Positions 10,413-20,852 of a DNA stretch of 64,000 nucleotides are shown here, one piece after another. Where the stretch lies: NCBI GenBank assembly GCA_002104905.1, contig MCFE01000102.1, forward strand, positions 1-64,000. The letters are read 5' to 3'. The DNA is from Basidiobolus meristosporus CBS 931.73 (taxonomy: Eukaryota > Basidiobolomycota > Basidiobolomycetes > Basidiobolales > Basidiobolaceae). Numbering within the stretch: position 1 is the first letter of the stretch; each line of letters starts with the position of its first letter. The notes under the pieces were generated by a model, which saw only the letters and a program-made list of their open reading frames with translations, was not told the DNA's origin and made no database searches. Position numbers and translations under genes: made by a program.

Positions 10413-11450
10413 TTAGGCTCTATAGCCATAAACACGGAGACGTTTAAAACCACCATCGGGGTAGAGAGTGGCACGTACATGGGTGAACACCTTATCCTTG
10501 GGGGTCAAATCCCATTCGTGCTCGACATCAGCTGCAGTCTTCTGCTTGGGAGAAATAGTAGTCCAGAAGCCTTCCTGGTTAGCTGCTGGATCGTTATCAG
10601 GATTTTCTTCCTGAGAACTACAAGCCTCCAGTGAAGCCTGAGCAGGGAAATTTCCTCGGAAGTGAAGAGTGTCAAAAATAGCTCTTTCAAGGCGTCCAGG
10701 TGCACCAAGCTTGACAATCAAATAATCGATGTGACCTGGAGTTCTGGAACGCTTGGTCTCCCATCCATCTCCCATATTTTCACCACGAGTAGGCAAGATG
10801 ACATTAGAGGCAGGCGAGAAATGATCATTTGACGAAACTACTACACGTGCGCCGTTACCGACGTATGCTAGGTCGACCAATTCATTTTTATCTTCAGGGA
10901 AAATGGGAACTATGCTACCATACACACGGAAACGGGCAATTCCACCATCGGGATACTGGTTGATGCGAACGAAGTTATACGGAGTGTTATCAGGGTTATC
11001 GAGAACGAAGTAATGCTTGGAGGTTGGTTGTAATTCAACCTTTGGCAGAACTTCCTTCCATTCGTAGTTAATATCACCACCTTTCTCCAGTGCCTCACTA
11101 CTAACAAAGGCCACATCCACCGAGGCCACTGGTGCGTGATTTCCGGTGAAGTGAGCGGTATCAATATCAAAACCAACAATAGAGCCAGCAAAGGCGAGTT
11201 GGATAATAGCCCAATCGTGATCTGGGTTATGGCGGCGAGTTTCCCAACCATCAAACCAGGCACCGGTTTCTATGAACTTGTTGGCTTCACGGACAGATGG
11301 TTTTGGGTTGAGCATGTTGGATGCGGCGGCGAAAAATTCATCGGATACGGCCACAACTTTGGATCCAAGCTTACTGTTGGCAAGATCAATGTAGTTTGCA
11401 AGAGGAGAGCTTTTGAAGCTGTCGATAGGAAGTTGAGTGTAGCTGGCCAT
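10413..11450 (-). CDS. Allantoicase (EC 3.5.3.4)
   Basis: 345 aa when started at MASYTQLPIDS (ATG at 11450). The open frame runs further upstream, but that part lies across the TATA box and does not resemble the enzyme. It hydrolyses allantoate to ureidoglycolate and urea in purine degradation. Two allantoicase repeats are visible: residues about 35-110 (DEFFAAASNML, GAWFDGWETRR, DTAHFTGNHAP) and about 205-280 (NDHFSPASNVI, MGDGWETKRSR, DTLHFRGNFPAQ). Length equals yeast Dal2 (about 343 aa). Intronless, and no signal peptide, so presumably cytosolic. No other ureide gene is adjacent. Confidence 0.96.
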   Translation of the reverse strand: MASYTQLPIDSFKSSPLANYIDLANSKLGSKVVAVSDEFFAAASNMLNPKPSVREANKFIETGAWFDGWETRRHNPDHDWAIIQLAFAGSIVGFDIDTAHFTGNHAPVASVDVAFVSSEALEKGGDINYEWKEVLPKVELQPTSKHYFVLDNPDNTPYNFVRINQYPDGGIARFRVYGSIVPIFPEDKNELVDLAYVGNGARVVVSSNDHFSPASNVILPTRGENMGDGWETKRSRTPGHIDYLIVKLGAPGRLERAIFDTLHFRGNFPAQASLEACSSQEENPDNDPAANQEGFWTTISPKQKTAADVEHEWDLTPKDKVFTHVRATLYPDGGFKRLRVYGYRA

Positions 11451-11509
11451 GTTGTTGTTCGATTCGGAGGTAGAAGCTATTTGTGGTGAGCTGATCAAAC
11501 GGAATGCGC

Positions 11510-11516
11510 TTTTATA
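11510..11516 (-). promoter_or_regulatory. TATA box (TATAAAA)
   Basis: Sixty bp upstream of the allantoicase ATG at 11450; it decides for that start over the upstream in-frame ATG. Confidence 0.6.
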
Positions 11517-11762
11517 GACGAGGAACGTAGTATAGGTGGCGTCGTACAAAGGTCGAATGTAGGAAAATTCTACAAATATTTCGAATGATGTGATGGTGAA
11601 GCCTATAAACCTGGAGCAGTAACCAAATTTCCTGGGCCAACATCTAGACTGATTATCAGCTAAAATCAACATCGAGATGAAAAAGATGCTTGCGGTAACT
11701 CCGTATTATATCATTCGCAGATCAGCATTTTGAGTTTGCCAAAATTCATACAAATGCGTTCT

Positions 11763-11822
11763 ACTTGTCCTCCCAATCCTGGATACCATTTGACTTGTCC
11801 TCCCAATCCTGGATACCATTTG
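11763..11822. repeat. Perfect 30-bp tandem duplication
   Basis: The 30-mer starting ACTTGTCCTCCCAATCCTGG is present twice head to tail (11763-11792 and 11793-11822). Its first part resembles the U5 end of the copia LTR (ACTTGTTCTCCCAATC), so it may be seeded by an LTR scrap. Confidence 0.85.
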
Positions 11823-12152
11823 ACTCCAATTATTACATACAGAATATTCTTTATACAAATCGCCAAGTGAACTTGTTGGTATAAGACGGAAATACTTTGG
11901 ATGATATTTTGCACATGTTTTGACTGGAACGAAACGCAATCATCCTTGAGTCGCCTTATACATCAGCACTGGTTTGAAATGCACGGAGTTCTTAAAGCCA
12001 TTTAGCATTAGCGTCTTTTTTGGTGAAAGATGATATTTATTTCTATATCAGAAGCGTTTCAACTATGCAAAGTTTTCCGAATATTGCAGGTTCGATGGGT
12101 CTTAATACTAATACAAATACCGGCTGATTAACGTAGTGCTATGATAGCGATT

Positions 12153-12296
12153 CTACATACAGTGATAGTTGTTGGTCTTGTTCATATCCATGCAGCTCTT
12201 TGGTGCCTTGCAGGTCTTCTCACACTGTTGTTTGGTAACGGCAACTACGCTGGCAGCGGCAATAACTGCAAGAGTGAAGAAGTGGACGAAGCGCAT
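12153..12296 (-). CDS. 47-aa secreted cysteine peptide
   Basis: A short frame, ATG at 12296 and stop TAG at 12153-12155. The first 20 or so residues are a signal peptide (MRFVHFFTLAVIAAASVVAV). The mature peptide has about 27 residues and four cysteines, C25, C29, C35 and C46 (pattern CX3CX5CX10C), with several lysines, so two disulfides are possible. A TATAAAT box lies at 12343-12349, 47 bp upstream, as in neighbouring secreted genes. No family is recognised. The signal peptide, cysteines and promoter together make chance unlikely. Confidence 0.7.
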   Translation of the reverse strand: MRFVHFFTLAVIAAASVVAVTKQQCEKTCKAPKSCMDMNKTNNYHCM

Positions 12297-12342
12297 AGTA
12301 AAGTGAGTAGTGAGTGATATTGATTATCAGCTCTAACCATAC

Positions 12343-12349
12343 ATTTATA
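12343..12349 (-). promoter_or_regulatory. TATA box (TATAAAT)
   Basis: Forty-seven bp upstream of the ATG of the 47-aa cysteine peptide gene. Confidence 0.55.
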
Positions 12350-13028
12350 TACTCCTTGGACGTATTCTCCTGTATGCACCCAACTACATATTCATGCACT
12401 GATTCACGATTTTTGCACATAGCATATATGCCTCACCCTATTCAAGCCAAACACACGATAACCGTATTGAATATTCCTCTCCCTTGAGAACGTGTGCATT
12501 GAATGATGTAGATTATTCAGTCTAGCTATACCCAAATGCTTCACAAACGGGATAAGGTGTTGGATATTTCCCAAAGCACAATTGGCGTGATTGAGCAAAT
12601 ACAAAAAGGGGGACTGCTTGCTGCATAAGAAATAAACGAAACATGGAAACAGAGGATCTGGAATATTTCAACGGACTAAGGATATGGAATAGAATGCTAC
12701 AGAATTACGTATGGTTTTTCTTTAAGAACCGGGTGTAACAACTGGTGGAATTTCAAATGGAGAAATGTGAGGTGGATTATTTGGTACGGTTTGGTGGCTA
12801 TGCTGGATAAAACAAGAAATTCCAATATTGTGTTATCAGATTCAAGCATCTGATTAGTCCTGGAACATCTGATAAATCAAAAGCTATGTTTGTATATAAT
12901 TGCCATTGCGGTGGTACGTTAGGTTACACGGCCTTCACTGTACCTTTACTAGGGTGTGCTAACAGTATAAATGCTCGCTACTTGTTCGTAAACTCTATCA
13001 CAAAGCTTGCTCTAATATACAAACAACT

Positions 13029-13602
13029 ATGCAACTTACTCCAGCCCTCCTAATTGCTATTGCCATGTCATTGGTACACGGCCAAACTGATTTCCCCTTC
13101 GAGAGAAACGGAGAATGTATTGACAAGTGCAGTTTGGTAATCCAAAGTTCGATCATTTTTTGAATTGAGTATTTAGTAACATAACTCTCTCGAATAGGCC
13201 ACAGGTACCAAGTTGATTGATGGTTTTACTGTGGATCCCACAAGCCCAGACTTCATGAAATCTCTTGATGTTTTTTGCGACAAGACTGGTCCTCATTATA
13301 ACGCTTACATGAACGAGGCTATGGAATGCATGGGAAAATTCCCCAAGGATCAGCTTGATGGCTTCATGAAGAACTTCAGACCTATCTGCAACTGGTACGG
13401 GGAAAAAGTTGGCAAAGATACCACTACAAACGCCTTGAACAAGCCCAAGTCTACTTCATCTCCATCTGCCACTGGTAGCTCACCATCATCCACTCCTACT
13501 GCCGATAATAATCAAACAAAGCCCAATTCATCCGCTTCCCTGCAGGCTACTACTCTTCTCTCTTTGGCAAGCATCTTTCTTGCTGCTGTTGCCCAGCTTT
13601 GA
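13029..13602 (+). CDS. GPI-anchored secreted protein, one intron, function unknown
   Basis: Two exons, 13029-13136 and 13198-13602, joined across a 61-nt GT-AG intron (donor GTAATC, acceptor GAATAG, branch-like TTAGTAAC), giving 170 aa. Exon 1 encodes the signal peptide (MQLTPALLIAIAMSLVHG) and a CX3C pair (GECIDKC). Exon 2 carries three more cysteines, a Ser/Thr/Pro-rich stretch (about residues 118-150) and a hydrophobic tail (TTLLSLASIFLAAVAQL) ending at the stop. That is the layout of a GPI-anchor precursor, so the protein probably sits on the plasma membrane or wall. TATAAAT at 12966-12972 lies 57 bp before the ATG. No family is recognised. Confidence 0.85.
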
Positions 13603-13986
13603 ATTGTCATTAATCCATGATCATTGATTAGCGCATCTGAATAAACTCTGTTAGAACTTGATCATCTGTACAGTATTATCTGAATCCATCATTTTTCTTT
13701 GACAGCAACAGAGGAAACCAGAAAGGTGCCGCACTAATGGCATTTGCAATGTTGGAGAGTTACCCAAGAATCTTTTCTGAGTTTTTTCATTAATCTACTG
13801 AGTCGATATCTGTTACTGCGCTTTTAAGCTTAATACTCAGAAGGGCATCCTTCCGCTATGAAAAACATTTATTGAAAGTTGCGGCAAAACTCTCAAACAT
13901 GTTACTTTGGATTTCCTTTCAATTTATCATCTTTATTTGTTAATGTTATGATTGATTGGTAATTTAGAAACTTTACATGTTATCTT

Positions 13987-15141
13987 TTAGATGCGACTCT
14001 TTTCATCTACAACAATTTTTACGTTACCAGGAGAGTAGTTGGGGAGAGATTCCATGGTTGGGTTTACAGGGGGGATATTGGTCTTTCTGCTCTTCTGTCT
14101 GTGACGGTAAGCAAAGAGACCGGCAACACCAAGAAGGGCAACGCCAACGAGGGATCCAATAGTGATTCCAGCAATCTGACCACCATTCAAACCTGCTGAC
14201 TTCAACTCGTGAGCATTGCCACGAAGGGTGTTTCCAAAGCAGTTGATTTCATTGGATTGGACACCTAACATGGCGCACATCTCCTTATCACCACCAAGGC
14301 AGGCATTTTGGGAGGTACTGCATCTTGGTAACATGCAGACTCCACTGTGATAATTCTCCCATTTGGCACAGTCCTTACTGCTGCTAGCGTATTGGCTAAG
14401 AGTGGTTGGAATATCGCAAAAGTAAGTGTAGGTGTCATTCAGACGAGCGACAAATGGTGTGGCCTTGTCACTGGTACACTCAGAACTAGCGCTGGCCTCA
14501 GGAAGGCAGAATTTTCCGTAGTGACAGGTGTGGCCAGCAATAGGACAGCTCGTGGAGGAACTGCAGAAGTACTGGGACATGCTGGTGGCGGTTTGAGGAG
14601 TAACCTCCTTCAAAAGACATACGCCATGATGAAATGTTTCCCAGGAAGCACAGGCACTGGAATCAACGGCTTGAGCGCTAAGAGTCTCGGGGATTTTGCA
14701 AAACTTGGTGTAGACATCGCTAACGCGCGCAACGAAAGATTGCGAGCAGTCAGAATTTGCCTGAACCTCGGAGACACAATACTTGTTGTCTTTACAGGTA
14801 TCTCCAGCGATAGGACAGGCCTTGCTGGAGTCACAGTAGTAGGACTCGATCGATTTCGCAACCAGATTGACATTTCCCTCCTTCAGAATGCAAATACCAT
14901 GATGGTAAGTTTCGTAGGAGGCGCAACCGCTAGCATCGGCTACTTGAGCATCGATGTTGATGGCAGCACTGCAAAACTTAGTATAAGCACTACCGATACG
15001 AGCCACAAATGGTTTGTCACAGCTAGCCGAAGCTTCGACCTCAGACACGCAGTACTTGCTGTCCTTGCAGGTATATCCTTGGAGTGAGCAGCTATTTTGA
15101 GCGTTGCAATAGTAAGCATCAGGAGAGGCGGCAAGAGACAT
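13987..15141 (-). CDS. Single-pass membrane protein with three Cys-rich repeats
   Basis: 384 aa from the ATG at 15141 (MSLAASPDAYYC). Three tandem repeats of about 90 residues follow, each with the pattern YYC..CPIAG.TCK..KYCVSE..A...C..FVAR...YTKFC and ending CASxETxHHGxCxLKE. Then come a further Cys cluster, a transmembrane helix (GITIGSLVGVALLGVAGLFA) and a basic cytoplasmic tail of about 45 residues (YRHRQKSRKT). This is the form of a type I surface protein, but no signal peptide is seen. The TATA box at 15218-15225 places transcription start after the only upstream ATG (inside the TATA). Either the signal is lost or there is an unrecognised upstream exon. Family unknown. Confidence 0.8.
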   Translation of the reverse strand: MSLAASPDAYYCNAQNSCSLQGYTCKDSKYCVSEVEASASCDKPFVARIGSAYTKFCSAAINIDAQVADASGCASYETYHHGICILKEGNVNLVAKSIESYYCDSSKACPIAGDTCKDNKYCVSEVQANSDCSQSFVARVSDVYTKFCKIPETLSAQAVDSSACASWETFHHGVCLLKEVTPQTATSMSQYFCSSSTSCPIAGHTCHYGKFCLPEASASSECTSDKATPFVARLNDTYTYFCDIPTTLSQYASSSKDCAKWENYHSGVCMLPRCSTSQNACLGGDKEMCAMLGVQSNEINCFGNTLRGNAHELKSAGLNGGQIAGITIGSLVGVALLGVAGLFAYRHRQKSRKTNIPPVNPTMESLPNYSPGNVKIVVDEKSRI

Positions 15142-16464
15142 ATTCGGAAGTTGTAACGATTGAGAAACCCGTGAAGCGGTGGACTGCAAGGTACCAATTG
15201 TATAGACGAGTGGCGCATATTTATAGATAAATTTTCGCGTGGTCTAACAAGGGTACGCCAAAGTCTAGATAAACCACCGTTTGCCGTACCACTTCTGACT
15301 CTGAACGCGGATAGTACCACCGAATGAAGTACATTTCGAGGCATAAGTTTCACAGGTTGGTATTCGAAGGGGTGACGGGAAATTTAGCTAGCACTGTTTT
15401 CCGTTTATGAGTGTTGGCCGCCACCAAAGGTCCGTTTGCCAGACCGACAATCTATGACTTCATCCTATTCTCTTTGTCTGACAATTTGGTCCTACCATCC
15501 TGCATACTGTACCACAAAATGATTTCCATAGAACCATCTGATAAATCCATCTGATAATTCAGCCTTCTATATTGGGTGGATTGAGGTGAATTAACATGAG
15601 GTTTTGCTAATTGTTAATCGAATACCTCCGAGACCAAGAATCTATTAGAGCTTAGATACTCCTGTCCACTACTTGGGTATTCGTATGCAAAGAACCTGAT
15701 CTGGTGGTTTTAAGCTTAAAAATCCCAAACAAGCCTGGTGGAACGCTGGGGATCAACCTCTATTACGGTTCGTACGTGTGAACATCGAATCTTTCCTTAT
15801 CGTTCCAGCTATTCCTGAAGATCTTCTAATATTCTAGATTGCCAATTCAACCAGTGTTGGTGAGTTCTCCACCAAAATCTCTTGCGTTTTGGTCATAGAA
15901 AACTTGGGGTTGATATCGATTAACCGCTTGTACCAACTGGTTTCCTGGCGGCAACGTGGAAAATTGGATGAAGACAATAAATGCTAATCGCTTAGTCTGA
16001 TCAGGTTACTGACAAACTCCATCGATACTTCAAGACGGGAGATGCCATAGTATCCAAAATCCATCTTGATTTCTCCTGAGATTCATCACAGATTGCGATT
16101 CAAGCGCTCGAGTAAATGCTTCCTCAGCTAATTACCCAGATCTTAAGGAAAGCCGCTAATTTATTATCAATATTTCGGCTTTCCCACTCAATAACTTTAA
16201 GGAAAATTGGATTTCTGCTGGCATTATGGAAGCATTCTGTTGGTCTTTGGTAAGTTTTTCCTGATCGGGTACCATGTATTTGTAGACTCTATTCACAATG
16301 CTACAAATATCTACTCATGCTTCTGGCTACATCTGGAAGAAATTCTACTCCAACTTGGATTCCTTGGGACTTGAAATTTCCTGCAAGCTTTGTATGCATA
16401 TGACTACAAATGCTTTAAACAGGATCTTGAGGATTGTGCACAAGCTTTAGGGTCTCTTGGGTAC
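15142..16464. other. Intergenic, nothing recognised
   Basis: Apart from the TATA box at 15218-15225 (TATAAATA, minus strand, 77 bp before the ATG at 15141), I see no gene, RNA or repeat here. Confidence 0.5.
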
Positions 16465-16813
16465 ATTTTGAAGAGTCTTGGCGATACTGGGAGTGATTGG
16501 GTGAACAAGTAGATTATGTGGTTTTCACATAATGATTTATTGAATATAAAAGTGGTCTTTATACTTTTACTTGGTCTTGGCAAAATAAACACATTGAATA
16601 TACTTATGAAGGTCCCAAGAACATGTATGCAAAGCTTGGGGCTGTTTGAATAATCTTACAAATTTATATGTTCTGGGTACCTTGTATTTTGGTGAGAATA
16701 TTTCAGGTCAATCCCAACAAGGAATCTGTCCAGTATTCTCTAAGACTAGTAGATGAGGATCTAAGTGACTAAGCTAGGTAAGTATTTTGGTGGAACCACA
16801 CATCTTTACAATA
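16465..16813 (-). mobile_element. Solo copia-type LTR
   Basis: Reverse-complement match to the LTR at 59377: AAGAGTCTTGG at 16471-16481 is the U5 end and TTTACAATA near 16806-16813 the U3 start. The AATAAA/TATA block (TTATTGAATATAAAAGTGG) is inverted inside. There is no internal domain. Confidence 0.8.
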
Positions 16814-17406
16814 CATTTTGATTGCTTCAATACTTTCACTAAATCCTACCACTGATAAATCCCATGCAGAATTCATTCTAGCATATATGCACTATCAGGT
16901 GCTAAACCTACTACTTTGCTGCATATATCAATGTCTTGAAGAAGGCTTTGGAATAAAATGCTTAGAGTTTGCGGTTGTGTTGATGAGTTTTTGCACTATT
17001 ACAGCAGTAATATTGAAGTGTGCATTACCCAACATGTTGGTCAAGTATGTTGTAAAGCTCTGGAAGTATATAAATGGTTGGAGAACTGGAGGAGTTGCAT
17101 CCATATTCACATTTGTCTACTTCAGGTCATGAAAATATTGATACTCTTGGATAAACTTCCTAGAGTAAATAGTAAGCATGTCTTGTATATGCTCCTAGAA
17201 AGTGGTATGCAATGCTTGGGGGCTTCCAGAGGCATTTGATAGCTCCCACAACCTCCAGGCCTTCACAAATTCTGAGAACAGCAAATATCATCAAACCAAG
17301 CTCTGACTAAATAAGTTACAATTTATTAATAGCAAATATGATCCCAAAGTGCATCGAGTGGCTTAGGTGTAGACTAGGTACTTGCAATGCTGAGCTTACC
17401 TTCTTT

Positions 17407-18112
17407 ATTATTGCAAGAATCATGGATATGCTGGAAGTGATTGAATGAATAAGTAGATTATGCTACTTTCACTTAATGATTTATCAAATGTGAATGACAT
17501 TTTTACACTTAGATAGTTTTAGCAGAGTGAATGCACTAAGTAGCTCTGGTAGAGCTCAAAATTGTGTGTACAGATTATGGGGACTATTGGACAACTGCTG
17601 TTCTATGAGTATAGGAAGATATTGTAAGTGATTGGGCAAATAAGTAGATTATATGGCTTTCACTTAATGATTTATTGAATGTAATAGTAGTATTTGTACT
17701 TTTACTTGGCCTTGGCAAAATAAACACGTAAAGTATGTTTACGAAGGTCCCAGGAACAAGTGTGCAAAGTTTGGGGCTGCTTAGACAACTTTAAGAATTT
17801 TCATTTTCTGCGTACCTGATGTTATGGTGAAAATATTCCAAGTAAATCCCGACAAGGAATTTGGTCAGTATTCTCTAGAGTTTATAGGTAGCGATCTACG
17901 TGACCAAGTTAGGTGAATATTCAGGTGGAATTACGACTTTTTACAACAACTTTGAGGATTCCCACATACTTGGTACCTCATATTCTAGTAAAATACCCCA
18001 AGCAAGTCCCAACAAAGAATCTGAGCGATATACTCTACCACTCTTAGACTATAATCCAGGTGACTAGGTTAATAAAATATTCAGATGTAATTACAAAGTT
18101 TACAATATCTAC
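17407..18112 (-). mobile_element. Old LTR split by a younger LTR
   Basis: The U5/R half (17407-17598) ends ...ATTGGACAACT, and the U3 half resumes at 17949 with ACTTTGAGGATTCCC, exactly the continuation expected for one LTR. The gap is filled by a complete LTR of the same family and strand (17599-17948). This is a nested insertion. Confidence 0.75.
17599..17948 (-). mobile_element. Solo LTR nested in an older LTR
   Basis: Starts TGTTCTATGAGTATAGG and ends TTTTTACAACA, the U3 terminus reversed. It contains the whole LTR, including the GGAACAAGTGTGCAAAGTTTGG block. Flanking pentamers ACTGC and ACTTT agree at three positions. Confidence 0.8.
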
Positions 18113-19076
18113 AACACATTCTCAGCTTAGAGTTTCTTAATAGATCTTGCAAGCTGTATGTATAGGATCTATTGTGGTGCTTATAGCAATGCAAATATGA
18201 TCTACATATATATGGATGGTACTTCTGTGAGTCCATGGATATAAATTTTCTTAGCCCACTAAGATGTGCTGACTATCTAATATACTGATATCTGATTAGT
18301 CCGGTGCAATACTGATCATACGCAATAGTAGCGGTACAGGCGCCTTTACAGAACTTGAAAGCTAACCCGTAGTCTCACCCTGTCAATATTACACGCATTT
18401 GGGCTGTGGAATGCTATATTATTTTGATAAGAATCTTACAGTCATAACCATGGATATTTGAACAGTATTGAAAGTACATAGAGAAGTAAACCAATAGTAC
18501 GCGTGATGAACGATAATTATAATATCCAAAAAGAGAACCTTTGCGGGTTAGACATGTCAAAGCAAATACCAAGCAAGTAAATATTAAAAATTGCATGGAC
18601 CTATTTACAAAATAGTCTTCGAGATGAAACAAAAGTTGACGCGTGCCAATTATAAAATATCAAAGTTTGTCAGAAATGGTATGAAGTTGATTATATATTT
18701 GGTTAGATTTGATCAACCACCCTTGGCATTGTCCTTGCACGTGACACGTCGCGAGTGAAGGGAATCAACTTTAGAGTTTGCCCTGGTGTGTCTCGTATTG
18801 TATGTCGTATTTCATATCGCGTTGCCTTTCACATACAGCTGTCTCAAATACCATAGCTATGTGATAATAATTGTTGGTAATACTCCGAGCTTTCTTCACA
18901 TCGGGTGGGTGAATAATATGAACTTTTTCACATTTGGTGAGTGAATATTTAATAAATGACAATCGGGCCAATTGCTTAAATTGGAACCACCCAACCTAGT
19001 TACATTACCTAGTTTAATTGATCTTAATTGGCACACATCGCGTTCGGCAATTATTACCTAATCAATTACAAAGAAC
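18113..19076. other. Intergenic, nothing recognised
   Basis: Only short reading frames without motifs (18414-18632 and 18771-18971 on minus) are present. Confidence 0.5.
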
Positions 19077-19084
19077 TATATAAA
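19077..19084 (+). promoter_or_regulatory. TATA box (TATATAAA)
   Basis: Lies about 40 bp before the ATG of the peptide transporter at 19122. Confidence 0.6.
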
Positions 19085-19121
19085 CAGCACTAGACTCTCC
19101 CAAAATTTAGACTACAATACG

Positions 19122-20705
19122 ATGAGTAACGAAAAACACGAACAAGATAAGGAGCTCGACTACGTTGAAAACCAAATTGAAGAGCAACCAAACCCCGACG
19201 ATGTACAGAAACGCATTGCCGGAAAAGTTCCGCTTGCTGCCTGGTTTATTATCATCACTGAGCTATGTGAGCGATTTGCCTTCTACGGTGCTTCCCTCAT
19301 GTTCCAGCCCTATATGCTGAAAATGCTTGGTTTCAGCAAGGGCACTGCCACTGCTGTAAACAGAGGCTTTCAATTCCTAGCTTACTTCACCACTATCCTC
19401 GGCGCTGTTGTTGCCGATAGATATGTCGGCAAGTTCAAGACAATCGTCATCTTTTCTCTCTTTTACATGATCGGTCTGATCATCTTAGCGCTCAGTGCGC
19501 TTCCTTCGTCCCTTGACGGAAGCTTTGGAGTGATCGGGTTCATTATTGCTTTGTATGCCTTCATCTCCTTTGGTACTGGTGGTATCAAATCCAATGTTTC
19601 ATCCTTTGCTGCTGAACAAATCAAAGAGGGAATCTTCCCAACCAAGACTCCTGGCGTATATATCGACTCTCAGCTGACAGTGGAGAGAATCTTCCGTTTC
19701 TTCTACTGGGCAATCAACTGTGGTGCCTTGCTAGGCCAATTCATCTGCCCCATTGTCGCCAATGATTATGGATCCTACCCTCTTGCCTACTCCCTCCCAG
19801 CCATTATGTTTGTGTTGGGTTTGGTCATCTTTGTTTCAGCCAAGAGACTGTACTACGTCAAGCCTCCCTCTGGAACTGTCCTCTCAAAAACCTACTCCTG
19901 CATCAAGTATGCTCTCTCTCACCGCAAGGCTCCTCTTGATAACGCCAAAACCAATGGACCTATTGAGCATTGGTTGGACTACGCCAAGGTTGATGGGTTT
20001 GAATGGGACGACAGCTTTGTTGAGGATTTGAAGAAGACCCTTCGCGCATCCTTGGTATTCCTGTTCTATCCATTCTACTGGGCATTGTACTACAACATGT
20101 CGGATAACTTCATCAACATGGGCCTTACTATGCAACGCCCCTCCTTCATTAGTGGCCCTGAGCAGCTCAATCTCATCAACAGTCTTGTCTTGGTTGTGGC
20201 CATTCCAATCTTTGACACTGTTGTCTTCCCACTCCTGAGAAGAATGGGCTGCCGCCTTGGCCCTATTACACGTATTACCATTGGCTTCACTATCGCTACT
20301 CTGGCCTTTGTTTACGTCACAATTCTGCAAGACCAAGTCTACAAGACCGGCCCTTACTACAACTTCACCGACTTGAGTGGTTTGCCAGCGGGAGAGCAGC
20401 CAGTCAACGACATCACTATCTGGTGGCAAATAATCCCCTTCGTTGGCATCGCTATCTCGGAGATTTTCGCCTCGGTTACCGGACTGGAATTTGCATTCAG
20501 ACAAGCCGCACCCGAACTCAAGTCGGTCGTCACCGCCCTATTCCTGTTCACCAACTGTGGTGGTAGTCTGATCGGATTGGTCCTAGCCATCTGGAGTAAC
20601 GATCCCAACTTTGTCTATGTATTCGGCATTCAGACCGGGCTTATGGGAGTCATGACAATTATTTTCTACTGGTTATTCCGGAAGTATGATACTATTGACT
20701 GTTAG
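19122..20705 (+). CDS. Proton-coupled oligopeptide transporter, PTR2/POT family
   Basis: 527 aa, intronless MFS-type transporter importing di- and tripeptides with protons across the plasma membrane. The family signature ExxERFxxYG is present as ELCERFAFYG at residues 47-56, and the second POT signature as FFYWAINCGALLG near residues 193-205. About 12 hydrophobic segments fit the family, with a long hydrophilic loop around residues 245-310 as in fungal Ptr2. The N terminus (about 35 residues) is acidic and cytoplasmic. The length is somewhat shorter than yeast Ptr2 (601 aa). A TATA box lies 38-45 bp upstream. Confidence 0.96.
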   Translation: MSNEKHEQDKELDYVENQIEEQPNPDDVQKRIAGKVPLAAWFIIITELCERFAFYGASLMFQPYMLKMLGFSKGTATAVNRGFQFLAYFTTILGAVVADRYVGKFKTIVIFSLFYMIGLIILALSALPSSLDGSFGVIGFIIALYAFISFGTGGIKSNVSSFAAEQIKEGIFPTKTPGVYIDSQLTVERIFRFFYWAINCGALLGQFICPIVANDYGSYPLAYSLPAIMFVLGLVIFVSAKRLYYVKPPSGTVLSKTYSCIKYALSHRKAPLDNAKTNGPIEHWLDYAKVDGFEWDDSFVEDLKKTLRASLVFLFYPFYWALYYNMSDNFINMGLTMQRPSFISGPEQLNLINSLVLVVAIPIFDTVVFPLLRRMGCRLGPITRITIGFTIATLAFVYVTILQDQVYKTGPYYNFTDLSGLPAGEQPVNDITIWWQIIPFVGIAISEIFASVTGLEFAFRQAAPELKSVVTALFLFTNCGGSLIGLVLAIWSNDPNFVYVFGIQTGLMGVMTIIFYWLFRKYDTIDC

Positions 20706-20852
20706 ACCTTTCCAGTACCATAACAAACCCGTAACATTTTCTATTATAATATAACTAATAAATCAGTACGCCTCCATACCCAACCAAATCAACTATATGG
20801 ACATTTCTATCACCACAACAATCGAAATTTATCTACTGCATTTATTGTGAGA

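Noticed and set aside
11451-11672. N-terminal extension of allantoicase by 74 residues
   Set aside because: It runs through the TATA box and does not resemble the enzyme; the start at 11450 fits the family length.
14347-15087. 246-codon plus-strand frame opposite the three-repeat membrane protein
   Set aside because: Antisense of the repeats; no motif, while the minus frame has the cysteine pattern and TM helix.
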